The position numbers and the translations under genes are program-made. A stretch of 64,000 bases of DNA, from the NCBI RefSeq assembly GCF_037038585.1, contig NC_092520.1, positions 189,638,604-189,702,603 of the forward strand. The letters are read 5' to 3'. This DNA comes from Patagioenas fasciata (taxonomy: Eukaryota > Chordata > Aves > Columbiformes > Columbidae). Position 1 is the stretch's first letter, and every line of letters begins with the position of its first letter. Positions 39,961 through 52,700 of this stretch are shown piece by piece. A model generated the notes under the pieces. It had not been told where the DNA came from. It ran no database searches and saw only the letters and a list, made by a program, of their open reading frames with translations.

Positions 39961-40405
39961 TGTGACGGTTTAATTCCAGCCCACAACTAGGATGATGGTA
40001 ACCACTCACTCATCCCCCCAGTCCCCAGGTAGGATGAGGGAGAAAACCAAAAGGGATAGGAGGAACTCATGGGTTGAGACAAGAACAGTTTAATAACAGT
40101 AATAGTAATAGTAATAGTAATAGTAATAGTAAAAGTAATAGTAATAGTAATAGTAATATATTATACTCATCTCAGTTGCTCAGGAACTCTGGTAACATCG
40201 AAACAGTCTCAGAAAGGAGAGAGAGGACTACAGTCTCTAACAGCCAATCTCAACAGGAGAACAAAAAGGCAAAATGCAGAAAGACCAAAGGATAACTGCA
40301 AAACAACAAAAGGCTGAACTAAAACCAAACTCCAAATGGAGTGGAACTGAATGGTACTTCTGAATGGAACTAATGAACGGAACTAACCAAACTAACTATA
40401 AGAAA
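39961..40405 (-). mobile_element. Second inverted LTR remnant with internal microsatellite
   Basis: The plus strand starts 'tgtgacggtttaattccagcc', then 'cactcactcatcccccc', 'gatgagggagaaaac' and 'aactcatgggttgagacaag...cagtttaata'. This is the reverse complement of the same LTR 3' end as in the copies at 39357 and 55344. A (TAGTAA)n expansion follows at once. The remaining 240 bases (to about 40405) may be the rest of the LTR, but I recognise them less well. They include 'ggaactaatgaac/ggaactaacc' near-repeats. No retroviral coding sequence is attached, so this is a solo or truncated LTR. The right-hand edge is a guess. Confidence 0.7.
40096..40160. repeat. (AGTAAT)n hexanucleotide microsatellite
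   Basis: About ten units of AGTAAT with one AGTAAA variant. In frame it reads as an Asn-Ser run, which explains a 73-codon open frame here that is not a gene. Confidence 0.95.
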
Positions 40406-43400
40406 CAGATCTTACCATTAGATATGTAGCTTTTTTCTTCAAGAAGTTTTTAAGTGCTGGTTTGAGTATGGAGGCTATGAAGCTAAGTTATAAATTCCTT
40501 CATAGCCAATTAAATAACACTTCTGGGAATTAAACAGGAACAACGAGAAGAAAACCAGTGTAAGTAATTTTTCTAAGGAAACCAAAATGAATTAATGAGT
40601 CTTCAACATTTTGAAATTAAGCCCAAGTGAATTGTTATTGTTGGAGCTGGTATGAGGAGTTATGTAGAATTTTCTCATTTTATTAGAATTGAGCAAAACA
40701 TGCCAAGCCTTAATGAATTTAAATACTGATGTAATGCACTTTCTGTGAGAAGAAAGGCACTCATTGAACAATTCCCTTGTTTACTTTAGCTGAAAAGTTC
40801 AATACCTAATGAGATGAAGGAAACATCCATATGTCATTTACAATGCTGTAAAGGTGAAGATGGCACTGTAAAGTACCAAAATCTTGCAACTCTGTAAACA
40901 AACTAATAAAAAAGAAGAACAGTGTGTATAACAAGGTAAAGGTAAATGTTCTTAGATACAGTAACATGTTGACTTCTGAACAATAATAGGCTATTACACC
41001 TAGCTCATCAAAGGAAAATGGCTAGATTTTTTTTACAGCTGTTAATAAGTGTTATGCACTTACACATTTGTCCACTTCTGAGTTTTTTCATACTGTTCTA
41101 GATATAATATTCTCAGTCATTATCATTAACCTATGAAGAGAGTCAGCTGTCTGTGAAATGAAAAAAGAAGATAAGTGATAGGCTAGTTCCCTAGATCCTC
41201 ACATCCCTGATATCTCCACATGCCTTCGCCTTTCATTCAAACATTGGCTTCATGAGGCCTGAACCTCATCTGGTGGTTTCTCTGCTGTACACAAACTCAC
41301 CTGGCAGAACCAACAGCCATGGACTGTCTAGGTAACACACCACTGTCAATGTTGATTTACAAAGGGATCTCTACTGATTGGGAAAAAATCTGGGTTCAGT
41401 CTAGTGTTCTCTATAAACTTAATTTATCTTTATTATCATGATGTTTGTCATCATCTTAGAATTTCCATGATATGGTCTGTAGATCGGGCATATATTCCCA
41501 GTTCCATACTTACTTTTTCTGGATTTTCATCTTCTTCCCCAAGCCCCCTTCCTAATTCACACTACTGAATAGAAAACTTTTAGTCCGATTTCAGAAAGGC
41601 GAATTACAAGATTCTTATTTAAATGTAGAGCCCTTATTCTCTTGTATGATTTTTATTTGGGTTCTTTTCTTCTTAAAACAGTAAGAACTTTTGTAATTGA
41701 AAATAAAATGAAGGCCTAAATGAACCTTTAGATCTCCAGAAAAGAGCAAATGTTGTAATGCTGTTACAATTTTCGGTGTTTGTTTTCTGTGGGACTACAA
41801 TATTCTATGCAGAACCATACTTGTGTTGTAGTCCTGTCAATAATTCATCAGCTATTCATCATCATTTTCTCATGTTCCATCCTCAGGCGTCTTTGAATTT
41901 TTCATTGTTGTTCAGAGAAACAATGGAAAGCTTTAAAATGTTATAGTACCTCAATTAAATCTGCCCTTCTTTTTCTAGTTTTAAGGTTTTATTTTGGTTT
42001 GAGTTGGAAATTTTGATGGAAATACTAACATATTTCAATACTTCCCATGTTGCCATCTTATTTCATATTCTTGCAATACGAGAACACTCTAATTCTTATC
42101 ATTATTTATTAAAATAGTGGATATAATGTGTTACATTTGTGACCAACAGCAAGGGGAGTTTTAGTCACTGGGTATTAGAAAATCAGTGAAATATTGATGT
42201 CTTCATCTCCTCAAACTTAAGAAATGGTATATGACAATATATACACAGGGACTAAGCTTCTCATTAAATGTTAAATATTGTTCAGGCTTAATAAGAGAAG
42301 ATATGGCATCAGTGTCTTGTAAACCTCCATAGATTACTAGCTGGTAGAGAAAAGCTGCTACAGAACATACTCCCAAGTAATGATCGGACTTGTTCTCCAA
42401 TAACTGGAAACTTTAAAGACAATTACTAAGCAACTCTATGAGGAATGATGAGGAATGTACTTCAAGAAAAAAATCGAGATGTTAATTTCACAATAAATGT
42501 CTTTTTTTTTTTTTTTCCCCTGCAGCTGGGAATTTTTCCTGCACTATTTTCTCTTTTCAGAATAGAACAAATGCATCTGCTGGAAATGTGGCATTCATAT
42601 ATACATAAATCAAACCCTTTCTTGTTGTAACTCTATTGACTTCAGTAATACAAGAGAATAACTTGTCACAAAATCTTTAGCTCAGAAACCATGACATTAA
42701 TTAATAATAAAAATGTTCTGTGCTATATGAAGATCTGAATTAATGTCCTTAATTTTACATGGTAATAAATCCATCCATGCTCTTATTTCCTATTATATAT
42801 AATGTGATGGGAATTTTTCCAAATGAAAGAAGAATACTAACTGGCACAAAACAAGTGACACAGAGGATCTATATTCCTTATAGATTTAAGCAGTAAAATA
42901 CAACAGTCTGTGCTTAGCAAGGCACACTGTTGTCAGATATTGGTTGTGTAGTTGGGCTGAATGGCATAACTAACAAAAATAATATATTTTTCATGACATA
43001 TAGCAAGATTATTTTAATCGTTACAGGTTTTTATCAGTATTATTTTATTGAAAATGATAAAGTTCTAACCTGAATGCTGTATGAAACTAATTCTGTCAGC
43101 AGGATTATATCCAGGACACATAGCCTTTATTTAGTGTTCATTATTAAACTTACTCAGATTCAGGTATCTAAATTTGGACATCTACACGAAAGTTGTGTCA
43201 GAGTTTCTGCTGTAGACAATGGAGATCTGCTGATTCAGAGTACAGAGTTTTTCAGCTCACTAGTAATGAAGGTCACTCTCTGGATTCCATTGCCTGTACT
43301 GACTAGATGTCCATTGAACAAGTTGTCATTACAAACAAAGCAGCATTAATTTCCCTACACCTAAAGCTTGGATGCCATTTAATTTCCTCTAGGACATCTG

Positions 43401-43607
43401 ACACAGCTACCAGATATGTCAGATACCACATAGTTTCTAATGAAGACCCGGTTCTCTCTGAGGTAGCAGCTAGAGAACATGCAAGGTGTTCTGGAGGGTC
43501 TGAACATAACTACATACTACCATCTAGACAACTCAGTAGAGCTTCTAGCTCACATGTAGATCCATGTGTAACTATACCTGAGTAGCTTAATATGTAGTGA
43601 CTTTTAG
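40406..43607. other. Non-coding AT-rich DNA, no gene seen
   Basis: Unique AT-rich sequence with one T tract (42502-42516) followed by 'cccctgcag', which resembles a splice acceptor but has no convincing exon after it. The stretch at 43380-43590 is less AT-rich, but no family is recognised. No other structure was seen. Confidence 0.6.
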
Positions 43608-43897
43608 AAGGGTGTATTATGACATGGCAAGGGGTAATGCTTTTACATCAAAGGAGAAGAGATTCAGGTTAGACATGAGGAAGAATTTTTTTACAATGAG
43701 GGTGGTAAAATACTGGCACAGGTTGCCCAGAGAGGTGGTAGATGCCCTGTCACTGGAGACATTCAAGATCAGACCGGACAAGGCTCTGAGCAACCTGATG
43801 TCATTGAAGATGTCCCTGCTCATTTTAGGGGGATTGGACTAGATGACCTTATAAGGTTCCTTCCAACCAAAACTATTCTATGATTCTATGATTCTGT
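43608..43897 (+). mobile_element. CR1 LINE fragment, short 3' end
   Basis: The sequence runs 'gagattcaggttagacatgaggaagaa', 'gttgcccagagaggtggtagatgccc', 'gggggattggactagatgacc' and 'ggttccttccaacc', and ends in two and a half copies of the ATTCTATG tail. A residual frame at 43597-43842 encodes RFRLDMRKNFF and YWHRLPREVV, typical of the CR1 3' end. It is a severely 5'-truncated copy of under 300 bases and cannot encode any enzyme. It has the same orientation as the copies at 3690 and 58703. Confidence 0.95.
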
Positions 43898-44854
43898 TCT
43901 AGATTAGAGCTTTAAACTTACTTGGTTATCTCATACCCACATTTTTTCAAGTCCTCCCAACCCCAGTGATTTCTCTCAACTTCCCCTGCCCAAAGGGGGA
44001 TTGCACTTGGTGAAGGAAGGCTGGCAGAAAGTCATGTCAGTTCATGCTGTGTATCTGCATAAGCTTACTAGTCTTGGGCATTAATGGTCAAGGTTTCTCA
44101 GCATCCTCCAGCATTCGTCTCCGCTCAGCTGTCTGACTTCTTGTATCTTCTTCCACTTACAAGATCTTGCCTCCTCTCAGGACTTTTACTTTCTTCTTTC
44201 CTGCCCCGCTTCTTCCTTCTGGGACTACTTCTTCTTTTTGGGAACCCTTCTTAAATGCATCAGCTCTCATTTCTGGATATAAGCCCCATTGTTTCTGCCA
44301 TTTAAAACATGCAGGTGCAGAAGCACAACACGTGATCAGCTTTCTAACAGTTCTGTCTCATGTCTCTTTATTAATCGGAGGATTCAGGACAAGTGACTTA
44401 TGCTTAGTCAAGGTGTTACCAAAATTTACAGCCAGTAAATCAGTACCAGTTGCAGCCAGCAAGTAGCAGGACACTGATTTTGAGTTCATACTTTCAGTTT
44501 TGGACTGTCCCAATTCACCCACATGTACATAAACTTATACCCAACTGTCTGCTACTTTTTAGCAGCCACAATTTAAACTATTTTTCACCTCAAATACATT
44601 TATACAGTCCTTGTGTGCATTTCTTAACTCCCTGCACACACCCTTCCATTCAATTAAATTGTTTTTTGTGGAGAATGTTGCTTTTTCTATTTGGTGAATT
44701 GCTAAACACAATACTGATCACCCTTAATGGGTATACATGCATGGGTGTACTATGAGAATAATAATTCTCTTTTTACCTTTACCATGACACTTAATGATTG
44801 TAACAGCTTCATCAATGTTACTAAGCTATGGCATTCAACAAGAGCAGAACCATA
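43898..44854. other. Pyrimidine-rich non-coding stretch
   Basis: The interval 44100-44240 is markedly C+T-rich on the plus strand (runs such as 'ttctttcctgccccgcttcttccttctggg'). Two overlapping frames of about 100 codons are present at 44167-44755, but they have the biased composition expected of a pyrimidine tract. No repeat family was recognised. Confidence 0.5.
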
Positions 44855-44876
44855 AAGTAAAATGTTTGGTGCTGAG

Positions 44877-45480
44877 TGTTAAGATATGCAGTCTCGGTAT
44901 GAGATTTGACAATCCGAGCAGCCCCTGAGAAACCACAGAACATGACATGAGAAATTGCTGAACATAACAAATAACACAGTGAGAAGCTGGCAAAAGTTAC
45001 AGCTAGTGCTGTGAGGAATGGCTGGATTGCACAGACGGCTAAGGGGGAGTTATGTGAGAAACAGCCAAGATTCACAGATAATTGTGGGGATTATTTGGGT
45101 AAGGGTACACCCAAAACTGAGACCACTGGAGAAAAAAATAATTACATATGGCTTATTCGAGAAGAGACAAGGGTGGAGAAAGGGTGGATCAAGGTGGATG
45201 TGGGACAGGTACAACTATGGGAAAACGAAGAAGAGGGAGGAGGGCAGTTGTATGTAAGCAAGTGGCTGGTCAGTACGCTGATTGAGCCTCACTACTTTTG
45301 GTTTGTCATGTCACTCTTCTATGTGTGTGTTGGAAAGTCTAAGTGGTGACAATTAGAGACTGGATTGTGTGTACACTTACCAAGTGAACTCATGTATGTG
45401 TGTGAATACATGCATATCTGTCCCTCTGAAATGCTTGTTCAGTCCTGCTACTGACTGGACCTGCAAACAGGAGTAGCAGT
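44877..45480 (+). mobile_element. Probable LTR-type insertion, family not identified
   Basis: Composition changes from AT-rich to balanced, with scattered CpGs. The block reads like an avian LTR or a related retroelement: it begins with 'tgttaagatatgcag', contains 'aagtggctggtcagtacgctgattgagcctc', and ends in a 'tgactggacctgca' region. It contains a 112-codon frame (45011-45349) and an overlapping 79-codon frame, neither with recognisable domains. I see no clean terminal TG...CA pair with a target-site duplication, and no polyadenylation signal at the expected place. Orientation is a guess. It could also be a unique exon-containing region. Confidence 0.35.
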
Positions 45481-45658
45481 AGCTTTTGTAAATGTAGTAA
45501 AATGTGGGAATTGTTGATAATCAGGAGTTTAACTATAAAAGCACACACTAAATCAGAACTAAGAAGCAATGTAGTCACATGCAATGTTACTTTACATATT
45601 CAGTTTTCACATTTCTAAGGATGATGGGTCATTCCAGGCTGATGGTCATGATGTTTTT

Positions 45659-45690
45659 CCTTGTAATTCCTTGTCATTCCTTGCAGTTCC
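45659..45690. repeat. 10-bp tandem repeat, three copies
   Basis: Three consecutive copies of 'ccttg(t/c)(a/c)(a/g)tt' at an exact 10-base period. Confidence 0.75.
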
Positions 45691-47758
45691 AAATTATTTG
45701 GTCATCCATCACAATCCTCTGTTAACCTAGTTCTCTTCATGCCTTTTGGAGGAAGGGTGACAGAGGAAGAGTTTCTGCACAGGATTGAGCTGTGATAGAG
45801 AACTGATGAGTGTGACCATCATGCTGATGTTTTCCATTTTGTGCTCTATTCTTTATCCTTACGATATTTTTATATCAGCTGAAGAATTTCAAAATAATTT
45901 CATGGTGTTAATTATCAAAGACATTAAATTAACAGATATAATCTGTCCATGACTGGATGACAAATTGGAAGGCAGCAGAAAAAATAAATATACTGAAGGA
46001 GAAACACAGAGTTTGGGATCTGATCTGAGGTCAGCTTTCCTGGGCCGTACTGTCTGGAACTGTCAGAAGTGGGGAACCTAGGTGTAGAGAGATTTATGCA
46101 GACCTTGTTAAATATGAGATGTACTAAGCTGGGTGCTGGCAGTGATATATATGAATGTACACTCTTTAAGAACTCCTATCTTATAACTCAGCCACAAATG
46201 CAGCTGCCTTTACCACAGCGGCAGAAGGCACAGCTAGACAATGAATCTTCAAACAGAAGACCCTATGGAATATTTCTGTGATGGAAAAAAAACTGTAACA
46301 AAGGCTTCTACTGTATTTATTAAGATGCCTTTTTGGTTGTCAGGTGAATGATCTTAGAAAATCACATGTCCATATTAATAGCAATCATTACTGTAGTACT
46401 AAGTAAGAAGGAGAGAAGGACAGATCATTGAAGGAAAGTAAATACTATGCTAGCAATGAAATACATGTTAGCTCAACTCGTCATCTTTCTTGCATAAATC
46501 TACCTTTCTCACTCAATGAGAATGTGAAACAAACAGACAAACAAATAAATTACAATTTCAGAAATTCAAGAATCTGCATTTCTTTAATAAAGAACAAAAG
46601 CAGTATTAGAGTATCAGCTGGGATCCCTTTCTTTCAGGTAAACTCAATATTTTAGTTTAACTGAGTTCTTAATAATCAGGTATACATTTTGTTTAAGTCC
46701 TTGCATGCAAGTGAAATACTAGAAATTTATCTTGGTGAAGGTTTGACTAGCTCTGAGTTTTTGCCAATGAAAACAAAAACTACAACACTGCTGGAAATTC
46801 TTCCTTGTACAAGTCTATATTTGTATTTATTTACCATTATTAGCATGAAAATATCATAGTAAAGGTCACTGTAGAACTACCTGCTGTGTACTTTTATCCT
46901 TCATCAGTTATTAAGTTTACATGTCAAAACAAAGTATTTCCAGCCCCTATGTTTTGCTGATACCAGGAAAAATCAAGCTTTGCCTCTTGGTTCGTATATC
47001 AACCCATTTGTTATCAAGGATTTTACTTCAGATCCTCCATTTGCAATCTTACTGCATAAAGAAAGCTAAATAAACCACTGCTTTCTTTCATAAGCTATGA
47101 GGTAACAGCTTTGCAACACTGGCAGTGATTTACTTGTATCAGAAATCAGCAGAGTCCACATCTGACCACTTTCTATCTTCTCCAATACATTGGATCCAGT
47201 TCTAAGCATTGCAGCAGAATCTATTCTTTTAGTCTGCTGAAATAAAAGTGAATTTGGAAATCTTGGCAGAAATATCTATCAGTATGGTAATATGTACTCA
47301 AACTTTTAAAAATAATCTAACACAGAACTATAATAACATGGAGAGGGTACTATTTTTCACAGGCTACTTCACAGGACTGTCTCTTAGCTCCAGGGCTTAA
47401 TTTCAGATATTTGTTGAATCCAAACTGCATGTCAGACTGAGATAGGTAATATTTCCGCCAAGCTTTGGTTTACCTTGAAATAAATCTAGGCCTGCAGGAA
47501 AAGACTGAAGTTCAGCAGGAGGCCCTTGATTATAGAGAATTGGTGGAGCTGATGAGAGAGAATGAATGCTTCTCAGTTCAGACACTTCTGAATGGGCATT
47601 TTTCCTGTCCCCAAGTTCATTCTGCTTAAAAATTTGCTGATCAGGACTCACATATTACTGTGAAAAGTCTCCAGCTTTCAGTATATTCCAATATATTTTG
47701 GTCTGGAAATTATTGTTTTTCTGAATAATGCTTATTTTATATATATATGTTCCTCCCA

Positions 47759-47786
47759 GTAGGTAGTGTAGTAGGTAGTAGGTAGT
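47759..47786. repeat. Imperfect GTAG/GTAGTAG tandem repeat
   Basis: Repeated 'agtaggtagt' units just after a short (TA)n run at 47736-47749. Confidence 0.7.
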
Positions 47787-50700
47787 CATGACTTGAGTGC
47801 TAGCAGACTAAATTCTGACAATAGCCTTGAAATCCTAAAGGACTGATAGGTTTTGAATTTTCTAGCTTCAGAAGTAAACTAAGCTCCTGTTCTGGAGCTG
47901 GAGGACTGTGGAAAGCTAAGGTTTAATTTATAACTTCAGGGGCAATTTATCCTTTTCTCTTTTTAGAGATCGTCTGCACAGCTCTCAAAAACTGAACCTT
48001 TTGAGTAAGTTCCAGGAATCCTTGATTACTTTTCTTGATCCACTGTGCTGAAGGTGGTTGCATTTAGTTTCTGGTCTGCAAAACAACGGTGTCTGTACAG
48101 CATTTCTAGACAATGTAGTTTGAAATGGACTGTACAAATTTCCAGTATTAATGTAATAGAGTACAAGTCGTATGTAATATTAGGAATTATGAAACTTTGC
48201 TACTAAGTTTGAACACTGCTCCTCTCCCCTTTTATTTAACATTTTGAGCATATGTATAAGACAGAAATAATTATAAAAGGCAAATAAAATTTCTAGTACT
48301 TGACTATGGACTGGATCTTATAAAGACTTGCAATTAACAGAATCAGGTATTTTCTCCTTGATGTGTTTCTTGCAAGATTAATTTTTCTAATACAAAGTGA
48401 AAGATCGTTGTCTTAGATTGCAACATTTCACATTGCAAGACACACTTCCCCTCAAACAGAAAATGCAGGACAACATTGCTACTATTCAGACAATTTCCCA
48501 ATTTATGTATCTGTACTAAATCTCAGACAGACTACCTAAATTTATTCGTCATTTGAATGAAAACTGTGTTCTTCAAGCTCTATAGATATGTCCTAGCTGA
48601 AATGATGACTATAAACACACATACACAGCCTACCTTCCTGGAAATACTCTCATTAATAAATAAAGGATGATTTAATGGAGTGGCAACATCATTCTGTAAC
48701 AAAAGCTGACAGATGTTCATTTGACATGGATGAATGGAGGTATGTTTTTATGATGTTGAGCTAGGCAAATCTATATGATTCAGATGATACAGTCAGAAAA
48801 CGTTACATTAATTTCTTGCTGCAATGTTTGGAGATATGCAGTAGACTGTTTTTATACAAATATGAGGAACATACATTCATATTAATTTTCCCTTCACAAT
48901 ATATCTCTAATTCTTCTGATAGTTGAGAATCCTTATCAACTCAGTCAGCAACATGTTCATCCCTTTTCTAATAATTTTCACTGCCTGCTCATACACAAGT
49001 CTTCCTTGCAAATTGCATTTCTGTCTTTTGGAAACAAATGGTGTCCAAAGACCATTTTAAAGATACAAAAATGCAAAAGGATTCTTCCACTGAAAGATAA
49101 GACTTTGTATAGCAGAAAAAAAAAAAAGTTAAGCATGACTTAATGAAAAATATGAATGTATAATTTGTTGTGAACACGTCCTTCATGTTATTCTTTCAGA
49201 ACATAAAAAAAAAAAAAAGATCTTGTATCAACATAATAGCTGTTTCTAAAGACACCTTCCATTTTTGTCAGTAAGACATACCAAATCCCAAAGTCCCAAA
49301 GCATTGCTGCAAGATTGCATGACGGAAGACATAGTTATTTTTAATTATTATGCATCTGCAGTCACCCGGCTTAATACTTCTACAATGGTAATATCTCTAT
49401 GACTCATTCATGAGATACTATTTATTGATTTCTATAGAAGTTTTTCTTTCAGCAAGTATAGTCTACATGCTTTCCTCCTATGTAAAACTATGTGTATGTG
49501 AATTGTTATGGTTGCTATGAAACACAGATGACAACTATGCAAATATTTTATTCTCAGTATTTCAGGATTTAGGCTGTCTTTTCTGTCTTGGGATCCACTT
49601 GTGAGAGCACAGTATAATGTCACAGATGTTACCGGTAGACCTGCAGAGAAAAGCTAAACAATATTAGCTGACTGTTATTTCTTTCTACATTATATTGAAG
49701 ACCATACTTCAGGGCTTTCACCCAAAACTTTGGACAAAAGCAATAAACAGTACGACCTACAAAGCATTCTGTCCTGGAAGAGCTCACTAACTATACTTGC
49801 ACTGATTAAAACATTATATTTTAACCAATAACCAGTGACAAGACAAACATATTTAAGCTATTCTTCCATAAAGGGCTGTGTAAAACTTCACATTTTACTA
49901 CAGTTGTCAACAAACTTCTGTGTGATTGCCCTTTTCTGTTTAACAAAAATCACAACTACACTGCTATCAAGAGAAAGACAAAGGGAGATCTGACAATGAA
50001 TGCAATGAATGAAGCCTTACACTTTATTGCAAAATAATGTAGCTTTTCAGATTTAACTAGGGCTTTCTGATTGTAATGTCAAACCCTTATCAAAGAAATC
50101 TAGTGAGATTCCATTGTTTTTTCTGTATGAATTCTAAACTATAAAGACAATAAACTGCTGTAGGCATTGTGCATTTCAGGTACATTATTATACTTCACAG
50201 TAGGCTAGAATCACTTGAGTCTTCAGTTTAATGTTTTATTCTGCTACCCAAGGTGGGTTAACATTGGCCAAAAATGCACTGCTTTATGTCTAATTGTTTA
50301 AGGAATTTGGTTATTCTCAGTAGGTGCTATTCAATGCCTGTTTAAAATGCCATGTTGGAAATTTATACTTCTTGTTTATTTACTACCGTATCATAAACCA
50401 AAAATGGCCTGTGGAATTCAATGACCAACTGCATGTTCTCACATGAGAATTTTGACATTAGAAAGTATGTTGTTTCCAGATTTGGAAAACATGAATTGTT
50501 GCTGATGGGATTTTAAAGAGTTTATTGATTAAGTTTGTAAACAATTTAACATTCTGTTTTCCAAATTATTTTCTGTTGAATGTCTTTATGTGCTGCGTAT
50601 GAAGAAAATATTTAAAATTATTTATATTATGATAAGGGACTTCTTTTAAAAAAATCTATTATTTTAATGTGAGCTAAAGAAGCTAAGAAAACCGTGGAGT

Positions 50701-52159
50701 GAGATAAATCAGTGGCAGACTTGTTTTGTTCTCTTGAGATATCTTTCCTGGAATTGAAGTAACAGGTGAATTACTTATTATACCAGATTGGTAGATAGAG
50801 TGATGTTTGTCATAATGTTATAGAACAAAAAGCAATATAATCCCAGATTTGGGAAGTTCTGTAATCAGAAGTCTGTTTTTTTCCTTTTATATCCCTCCTT
50901 GCTAAGTTTTCAGGATGTTTTTTTTTTTTTCCCCTAAGAACCAGGAGATCTTTTTTCGTCAGTACCACTGTAGTCAGAGACTTCTCTAAAGGCAGAAACT
51001 TTTAACTCCTATGGGCTGTATAAGTTCTGCATGAAGCTGTATGACTGTTTGCTGTGCTATTCACAGCAAGAGAGAGCAACATTTCTGGAGGCCCAGAAAG
51101 ATTCCACCTCTCTATCCAGGCTTCAGTAAGCTGGTACCACCCCAAGACCTTCTCCTACATCTCCATGATGAGAACCTGCAGAGGATGTGTGTCTGTGGCA
51201 GTTCTCTTCCCAGTATTTTCATGAGATTAAATGCCACAATCTCTGTGATTTAGGTCTCATCAGATAGGGAAATAGACCTGGGTGTCAGCCTGTATTACCT
51301 GATGTTCCTGTATGCCTTTTCCATAAAACAGGATTTTAACAAGCTCTTGAGAGTTCATGATGGTTGTTGGCACACTACTGTCATGACTGAGGTTCGTATT
51401 TGTCTTCAGAACAGAAATACTCCAGTAGCAAAATACTGCCTGAGAAAGATGACGTATCAACAGCATTGTATTAATTCTGCAGCTGGCTTAATGCGAGTAA
51501 ATTTTAATGATATCGAATAAGAAAGTCAGAAATGGGATTTGTCTTAAAATTCTAGAATGTTTGTTTCTAGAGGGAGAGATAGTTAACATAATAGAGCATG
51601 CAATCTAAACATATAATTATACACAATTTACCTCTTTACTGAACGTTAAAGTGAATGTGTGACAGCCTTTGGAGATAAAAATTTGTAAGTACATTGTATT
51701 TTTTGATAATTTCATTATTTTCATGTATCACTGATCATAAAAGATGTAAAAGAATAGGAATGATTAAAAGAAAAAAATATTTCTTCTTCCAAAAGAAATG
51801 TTAGAAATATCTATTATTTCAAACTTCAAAAATTGTCCCATCATGTGATCAATGCATGTCCTCTCTGGAGCAAACCATAATAAATAACTGCTTTAAGAGA
51901 GTTACTCTGATTTAAGCCTACATAGAGAAACAATATACGATACTGAACAGCCTATGGAGTTATTAGGAGATGGAGAAAGCAAGTTCAGTGGTGATGGAGA
52001 GAAGAGTGTTATTTGTGTCATGATAAAGACAACCTTGTGAGCCTCAACCAAAACATATATGGTTTTAGAAATTCGGAAATCCTTCAAAATTTCTTCACTG
52101 ATCTGGATATTTTGCTATTTTTCTCTGAAAGATGACCAGTAATGCAGGTACCATGGATA

Positions 52160-52700
52160 AACCAGGAAAGAACTGACAATGCCTGATCTCCAGATTCTGG
52201 CAGAAGTCCCACACTCCCAGTCTCATGGACCATTTGCCCCAGATGTTACTCTGCCTCCCCCAGTCACCTCATCTGTTGTGACTGCCTGGCAGGAGCAGCC
52301 ATTCCTACTGCTTTACCCAGGAGAACATCAGATCAGTAAGGCCCTTCCCCCGCCTACAAAGTGGGGCACCATTTAGTTTCTCCAACATTTTATAACAAGG
52401 CACTTCCAATTTATGGCAGGGAGCTGCTATTTTGTTAAACAACATAACCCATGTTTGCATACTGCTCTGTGATCGGCTGACATCCATTTCTTGAATATAT
52501 TATAAATATATATATTTTTATATATATAAACATATAAAGTTTAAAGTAGTCACCTTCTTTTATGCAGTGATTGGGGTTTTCCTTTTGTTATGTGTTTCTG
52601 GGCGCACTACTGGGGTCAGTCATGCCGAACACTCACAGGGCTGCCTGAGGACATGCATGCACGACAGCATCAATAAATGGACATTAGTCTAGAATATATA
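52160..52700 (+). mobile_element. Possible decayed LTR or other insertion, family not identified
   Basis: A C-rich segment (52190-52380) is followed by an AT dinucleotide-like stretch (52494-52537). After it comes a segment with several CpGs in CpG-poor surroundings ('ctgggcgcactactggggtc...catgccgaac...gcacgac'), ending in AATAAA ('catcaataaatggacattag', about 52671-52690). A CpG-bearing segment capped by a polyadenylation signal is typical of the end of an LTR, but it also fits a transcript 3' end. No coding frame over 65 codons. I cannot name a family. Confidence 0.3.
52494..52537. repeat. AT-rich low-complexity (TA)n-like repeat
   Basis: Alternating T/A with short interruptions, partly self-complementary, so it could form a hairpin or cruciform. 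Confidence 0.85.

Larger units (their letters stand above)
45481..52159. other. Non-coding AT-rich DNA, no gene seen
   Basis: Unique sequence with small repeats: a 10-base tandem at 45659-45690, (TA)n at 47736-47749 next to a GTAG-rich repeat at 47759-47786, A tracts at 49116 and 49205, and a T tract near 50919. No frame over 83 codons and no recognisable family. The stretch 51040-51250 is less AT-rich and open for 70 codons, but unrecognised. Confidence 0.6.

Noticed and set aside
40074-40295. 73-codon frame with a Ser-Asn repeat
   Set aside because: It is the translation of the (AGTAAT)n microsatellite within an LTR remnant.
42502-42540. Splice acceptor ('tttttttccccctgcag'-like) starting an exon
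   Set aside because: The acceptor is strong, but no donor or conserved-looking frame was found within a normal exon length; the following 36 open codons are unremarkable.
43597-43842. 81-codon plus-strand frame as a gene
   Set aside because: CR1 3'-end remnant with the CR1 tail immediately downstream.
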